A DNA stretch of 10,689 nt from contig CANCKV010000058.1 of NCBI GenBank assembly GCA_947378615.1, forward strand, positions 1-10,689, written 5' to 3'. This DNA comes from Chitinophagaceae bacterium. Lineage in GTDB: Bacteria > Bacteroidota > Bacteroidia > Chitinophagales > Chitinophagaceae. A model generated the notes under the pieces. The model did not search any database, was not told where the DNA came from, and was given only the letters and a program-made list of their open reading frames with translations. Shown one piece after another: positions 7,511-10,689 of the stretch. Positions within the stretch are counted from its first letter, which is position 1. Each line of letters begins with the position of its first letter. The position numbers were made by a program, and so were the translations under genes.

Positions 7511-9832
7511 TTACTCCTTTCCTTCTAGTCTTATTCCTAACATCTTTTGCTGATATTCAGGAACAAATGCTTTATGATTCAACATAAAATTTGCAGGTTT
7601 CTTTTCCGAATAAAAGCTCGCATTTATCAAGGGTTGACCTTGTAGAATTAATTCAAGACTACCCTCTTTTTGGCGTGCTATCATATATAACTTACTCAAT
7701 GAATTGAATACAGTCTGTCCGTCCTTTTTAATAAAACTGCCATACGCCACAAAATAATCGGATACATCATTTATAGATACCTCCTTTTTTCCTTGTGGAT
7801 AGGTGATACCTAATAGGTAAGCATCCGTTTCCCATCCATTAAAGTTGTTGATACTATTCAAATGCATGATATGTCCATCGGCCAATAGGTTCAGATATAG
7901 TTCTGTCACTTTTCCATCCTGTGTAATTCGAACACCATTCATCGTTTCATTATGCAATCTTTCTATAACAGGCAAATTCTTGTCATTAACAGAATCCTTT
8001 AGGATGATAGCTGTGATAAACTTAGTCTGTTTTACTTCTTGTGGGTAACCGATAGAATAATGTAGTTCGGTAGGATGCAATTCGTCCCTAGCTTTTGGTG
8101 CAATAACCTCTGTTAGTTTCATCTTTTCGGGAAAGTCATGTTCCCAACCTGTTTGTACCAAAGTTTCTGGAAATAAAGGACGTACCAAAACAGCCGATTT
8201 ATTTTGAACAATACTAATATCGCCTCCTATCTTCTTAGCTGCCCCTCCCGGATGCAATAACCATGAAAATTTACCTGTTTCATAGCCCTTGACGTCATCT
8301 ACAATCAGAATAACTTTTCCTAACCAAATAAAATGACGGAAGTTTCTTGCAAAATTGGCAGCAGTAGGGCCGGTTGCATTTGCTTGAATATACTTAATTG
8401 AACCGGCATCCATTAGTTCAGACAATGCTCCACGCAAAGGCGAACCGTTATATTCCTGTTCCTTAGGTTGCGCCTTTCCATTGAACATCACCACATTGTG
8501 CGCCTCGCTTTGACAGAAATATTCTGAATACTCTTTCGAACCATACCAACTATTTCCACCATCTTTAATAATATCCTCTCCATTGTGAAATAGTATGAAA
8601 GAACTCGCATCAGCATGAGAATGATTCCAAGTATAACCACTCTTAACCCCTAACATTGTTGCATCCTTATCCCAAGAATTACGCATCATACCCCAATCCA
8701 TATCTGAAAACAACGCCGACTTCGGCAACTCAGGATTTTTCGGAGCCTTACTCATATCAGGCTGATAAACGATGCCAATTGGCGTGTTTGGCGATAACCC
8801 TTCCCTGTTCTGTCCATTCGAAACTTGATTCAAATACCAAAGATTATTGGTACTTTGATATCCTAATGCCTGTAACAGCTTAATTGGTCTATCGGCAGAG
8901 GTGGTAATATTACCATCACCAAAATTCAGTGAATAAAGAGTCCCTGTTCTAGGGTAAGCCACTTGCAGAAAGAAGTCGGACATTTTCTTTAAAGTGGGTG
9001 GTTCAGGTTGCTTTTTATTGGGGAAAGTATTCGCATAAGCAAGTCGAAAAAACAGGTATTCAGATAATCCAAAGGCTGCATAATTAACACTTTCATACAT
9101 GCCTCCACTCCTATCCATCGTACGGGGTTTTGATTGTAGTTCATCTCCTGCAAAATTCATCCATTCTTCCGAAGCCTTAGAAACAGTCTCCACCCAACCT
9201 GCCGCGCGACTGTCCTCATTAATGATTGCCAAAGAGGCAATTCCAGCCATATCCACACAACAACTCCACCAATTATGCCCCATTGAGTTGAGGGTATGAA
9301 TCCGAGTACTTGGCAAAACCCAATCATTCAATGCAGGCAATATTCCCATGCGAACCACTCCGTCAACGATTGTCCTCCTATCTTCTTTAGACAAATAATC
9401 ATAAATGGCATCATATCCCTTTGCTACAATCCTACATTTATTGGCAGTTTGCAAGTCCGAGTTCCATGAAGGACTACGATTCAACATTTCCTCGTTAATC
9501 CAGGCTTTCTGTGTACATAACTTTAATAACACAGACTTTACCTTGTCTGCATATTTGCTTTCATTCGTTACCAAATAAGCAAGTGACAGATAATCGATAT
9601 TTTCAGTAGCATCTCCTTTTGACAACAGGGTATTTGCCTCGGCAAGAATGGAGTTCCAATTATTGCTGATACAAGTATCGGTTTTGATACGCTCTTTTAA
9701 AGTATTTATTTTATTGGGGGTAAAGAACAAATAAGGGTGCTTGAGAGCCCCCTGCTGACTCATAATTGGATTTGTACTCAACAACAACGTTGCTGATAAT
9801 ATTGGCAGGGCATACTTTCTAATTAAATTCAT
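7511..9832 (-). CDS. Secreted heparinase II/III-family polysaccharide lyase
   Basis: A 773-residue protein with an N-terminal signal peptide (about 1-25, MNLIRKYALPILSATLLLST then NPIMS before QQ) and no lipobox Cys and no T9SS sorting domain. It is probably periplasmic. HPYLFFTPNKINTLKERI (32-49) opens an alpha/alpha-toroid domain (about 30-350) containing MGHNWWS (184-190) and GGMYESVNY (243-251), where the His/Asn and Tyr of the lyase active site are expected. The beta-sandwich heparinase II/III part has YTWNHSHADASSFILFHNGE (400-419), with His404 and His406, then IKDGGNSWYG (422-431) and SEAHNVVMFNG (442-452). Family knowledge: these enzymes cleave uronate-containing glycans such as heparan sulfate or alginate by beta-elimination, through a Tyr/His pair and often a metal-binding site. 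The substrate is not decided by sequence. No SusC/SusD, sulfatase or regulator gene adjoins it in the window. The start gives the signal peptide directly. Confidence 0.88.
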   Translation of the reverse strand: MNLIRKYALPILSATLLLSTNPIMSQQGALKHPYLFFTPNKINTLKERIKTDTCISNNWNSILAEANTLLSKGDATENIDYLSLAYLVTNESKYADKVKSVLLKLCTQKAWINEEMLNRSPSWNSDLQTANKCRIVAKGYDAIYDYLSKEDRRTIVDGVVRMGILPALNDWVLPSTRIHTLNSMGHNWWSCCVDMAGIASLAIINEDSRAAGWVETVSKASEEWMNFAGDELQSKPRTMDRSGGMYESVNYAAFGLSEYLFFRLAYANTFPNKKQPEPPTLKKMSDFFLQVAYPRTGTLYSLNFGDGNITTSADRPIKLLQALGYQSTNNLWYLNQVSNGQNREGLSPNTPIGIVYQPDMSKAPKNPELPKSALFSDMDWGMMRNSWDKDATMLGVKSGYTWNHSHADASSFILFHNGEDIIKDGGNSWYGSKEYSEYFCQSEAHNVVMFNGKAQPKEQEYNGSPLRGALSELMDAGSIKYIQANATGPTAANFARNFRHFIWLGKVILIVDDVKGYETGKFSWLLHPGGAAKKIGGDISIVQNKSAVLVRPLFPETLVQTGWEHDFPEKMKLTEVIAPKARDELHPTELHYSIGYPQEVKQTKFITAIILKDSVNDKNLPVIERLHNETMNGVRITQDGKVTELYLNLLADGHIMHLNSINNFNGWETDAYLLGITYPQGKKEVSINDVSDYFVAYGSFIKKDGQTVFNSLSKLYMIARQKEGSLELILQGQPLINASFYSEKKPANFMLNHKAFVPEYQQKMLGIRLEGKE

Positions 9833-10020
9833 ACCTTATTACTTTTATTACTATTTGACATTTTAAACCTGAAATCACTATGTTCAACTATTAAAATTGC
9901 ATTCTTCAAAAGTGTGGCAACGAGTCCTTTTTAAATAGCAAATGAACCTATTTTTTCATCAACTTTTATTGATAAATAAAAATTCTTTGACTAAAGGAAT
10001 GAGAATGACGAATATATAGA

Positions 10021-10032
10021 TTAAACGTTTAA
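10021..10032. promoter_or_regulatory. LacI/GalR-like operator palindrome upstream of the lyase
   Basis: TTAAACGTTTAA is a perfect 12-bp palindrome with a central CG. It fits the general form of LacI/GalR-family operators (AAnCGnTT core). It lies 188 bp upstream of the lyase start codon, in the only gene-free region serving that gene. Such AT-rich palindromes also occur by chance in low-GC DNA, so regulation of the lyase through this site is a suggestion. Confidence 0.3.
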
Positions 10033-10104
10033 ATGTCCAATCATTTTTTTTCATTATCTCATGTGGCATTTAAAACAAAGTGGACAAAAAAGAAAGTGTA
10101 TAAA

Positions 10105-10129
10105 TTTCTAGTTATATTATTTTTGAAAA
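10105..10129 (+). repeat. Degenerate copy of the TTTCTAGTTATAT repeat
   Basis: TTTCTAGTTATAT (10105-10117) followed by a diverged tail ending TTTTGAAAA resembles the copy 81 bases downstream (10186-10211), which has TTTCTAGTTATAT and then AACTTTTAGAAAA. Confidence 0.5.
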
Positions 10130-10185
10130 GAGTAAGGGAGTCAAAGTTTATTTTCAACTCGAAGTGAGAAATGAAAGAATTCATG

Positions 10186-10211
10186 TTTCTAGTTATATAA
10201 CTTTTAGAAAA
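10186..10211 (+). repeat. 18-nt repeat preceding the second octamer element (copy 2)
   Basis: The last 18 bases (10194-10211) are identical to 7220-7237. The unit also contains the palindrome GTTATATAAC and flanking TTTCTA/TAGAAA half-sites. It sits 13 bases before the octamer run. Confidence 0.6.
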
Positions 10212-10224
10212 TAAAAAAGGCTAC

Positions 10225-10248
10225 CACTTAGGCACATAGCCACATAGA
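10225..10248 (+). repeat. Run of three CACWWAGN octamers, apparent half of a hairpin element
   Basis: Three consecutive 8-nt units read CACTTAGG, CACATAGC and CACATAGA. They follow the same design as the arm of the 7248-7350 element and share its upstream 18-nt leader. No complementary right arm follows. Instead, after a short A-rich stretch, the intron-like segment begins. This is probably one arm of an element whose other arm was displaced or lost. Confidence 0.55.
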
Positions 10249-10256
10249 AAAAATTG

Positions 10257-10689
10257 TAAGGCAGCTCCCTTATTTTGACATTCTGCCCTTCCCTTTTCAG
10301 GTACTATGGCTTCTGCTGACTTCTGACTGTACCGTTTCGTATCACTACGAACGTTCACCGCTCGAGCATTCGCTCATACCTCCGACAATGTACTGTCAGA
10401 CCTCTCAGGGTAAGGTCATAATCTTTCCATTCATGTAGCCTCTTCATTTACGTCTGCATGTTCTGTACAGTAAGGGGCTTTGGTTTCTCAAGCAATATCA
10501 CCCACACACATCCGCCTTATATGAAGTTTCTGTTCGTAAGCTCGAATGTTTGCCGCTAGCTTCTTTCAGATCTCACCTCACGATGGACACCCTTGCTTTT
10601 GACTAACGATAAGCACTGCAACTCTCGTTTGGGACTTACATCACCGCTGTGGTTTCATCCGCTTTCACAGTAACATTGCCACGACCGAC
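10257..10689 (-). mobile_element. Group II intron RNA, 5' part, without its reverse transcriptase and 3' domains (runs off the window)
   Basis: This segment is clearly more GC-rich than the surrounding DNA and has no reading frame. Read on the minus strand it carries, in order, stretches I recognise from bacterial group II introns: AAGCAAGGGTGTCC and then CTGAAAGAAGC (within 10597-10559), GAACAGAAACTTCATATAAG (10535-10516), ATGTCAAAATAAG near its end, and GCAGAAGCCATAGTACC (10316-10300), which normally sits just before the intron-encoded protein. A hairpin at 10333-10353 has a stem of 8 bp with one bulge, closed by GTGA, a GNRA tetraloop. Family knowledge: the ribozyme domains I-III lie before the protein gene, and domains V-VI after it. 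Here the minus strand reaches a candidate ATG at 10281 that meets a TAA after three codons, and the DNA beyond is unrelated AT-rich sequence. No domain V is seen. It is therefore probably a truncated, non-mobile remnant. Its 5' end may lie beyond 10689. Confidence 0.75.

Larger units (their letters stand above)
9833..10256. other. Gene-free AT-rich region upstream of the lyase
   Basis: No credible reading frame is seen on either strand. I found no full TAnnTTTG box on the minus strand close to the lyase start, so its promoter is not assigned. The region holds the palindrome at 10021-10032, two related repeats at 10105-10129 and 10186-10211, and octamer units at 10225-10248. Confidence 0.6.

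Noticed and set aside
7462..7587. A 41-codon + strand frame (MNTYLNFMFHL...) overlapping the end of the lyase gene
   Set aside because: It is antisense to conserved lyase coding sequence, has no promoter match, and its hydrophobic look is what low-GC antisense sequence gives by chance.
10257..10689. Right-end segment considered as rRNA or another structured RNA because of its higher GC and lack of frames
   Set aside because: The order of stretches on the minus strand matches group II introns, including the one that normally precedes the maturase gene, and no rRNA signature is recognised.

Overview
The window looks like a piece of a Bacteroidota chromosome. The evidence is a very large secreted protein ending in the gliding-motility/type B C-terminal sorting domain of the type IX secretion system (T9SS), the low GC and A-rich translation starts without clear Shine-Dalgarno sequences, and matches to the Bacteroidota promoter form TTTG-N(18-19)-TAnnTTTG. 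I cannot name the genus. The content resembles an environmental member of the Chitinophagia, Sphingobacteriia, Cytophagia or Bacteroidales.

Layout from left to right. At 2-205 (+) is the C-terminal end of a PIN-domain (VapC-like) ribonuclease. Its stop codon overlaps by four bases the start of a GT4-type glycosyltransferase at 202-1344 (+), which is followed by a candidate terminator. A leader of about 470 bases (1345-1812) carries a promoter-like box, a perfect 10-bp inverted repeat and an imperfect tandem duplication. It precedes a giant T9SS cargo protein, best started at 1813 and ending at 6528 (+). That protein contains a jelly-roll-like N-terminus, two FN3-like repeats, an IgGFc-binding-like domain, PKD domains and a type B sorting domain. 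A strong terminator at 6574-6621 separates it from the convergent UPF0158 gene at 6637-7080 (-), which has a good promoter match just upstream. After an intergenic stretch holding a long imperfect hairpin made of 8-nt units (7248-7350) comes a secreted heparinase II/III-family polysaccharide lyase at 7511-9832 (-). Upstream of it is an AT-rich gene-free stretch with a LacI-type palindrome and a second 8-nt-unit element. The right end (about 10257-10689, - strand) is a more GC-rich segment that I recognise as group II intron RNA, lacking its reverse transcriptase and 3' domains in this window.

The genes do not form one pathway. The T9SS protein is probably an adhesin or matrix-type surface protein. 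The lyase degrades uronic-acid-containing polysaccharide in the periplasm or at the surface, and the glycosyltransferase belongs to glycan synthesis. I found no convincing new multi-gene system. The observations most worth following are the paired 8-nt-unit elements that share an identical 18-nt leader, and the truncated group II intron lying next to one of them.
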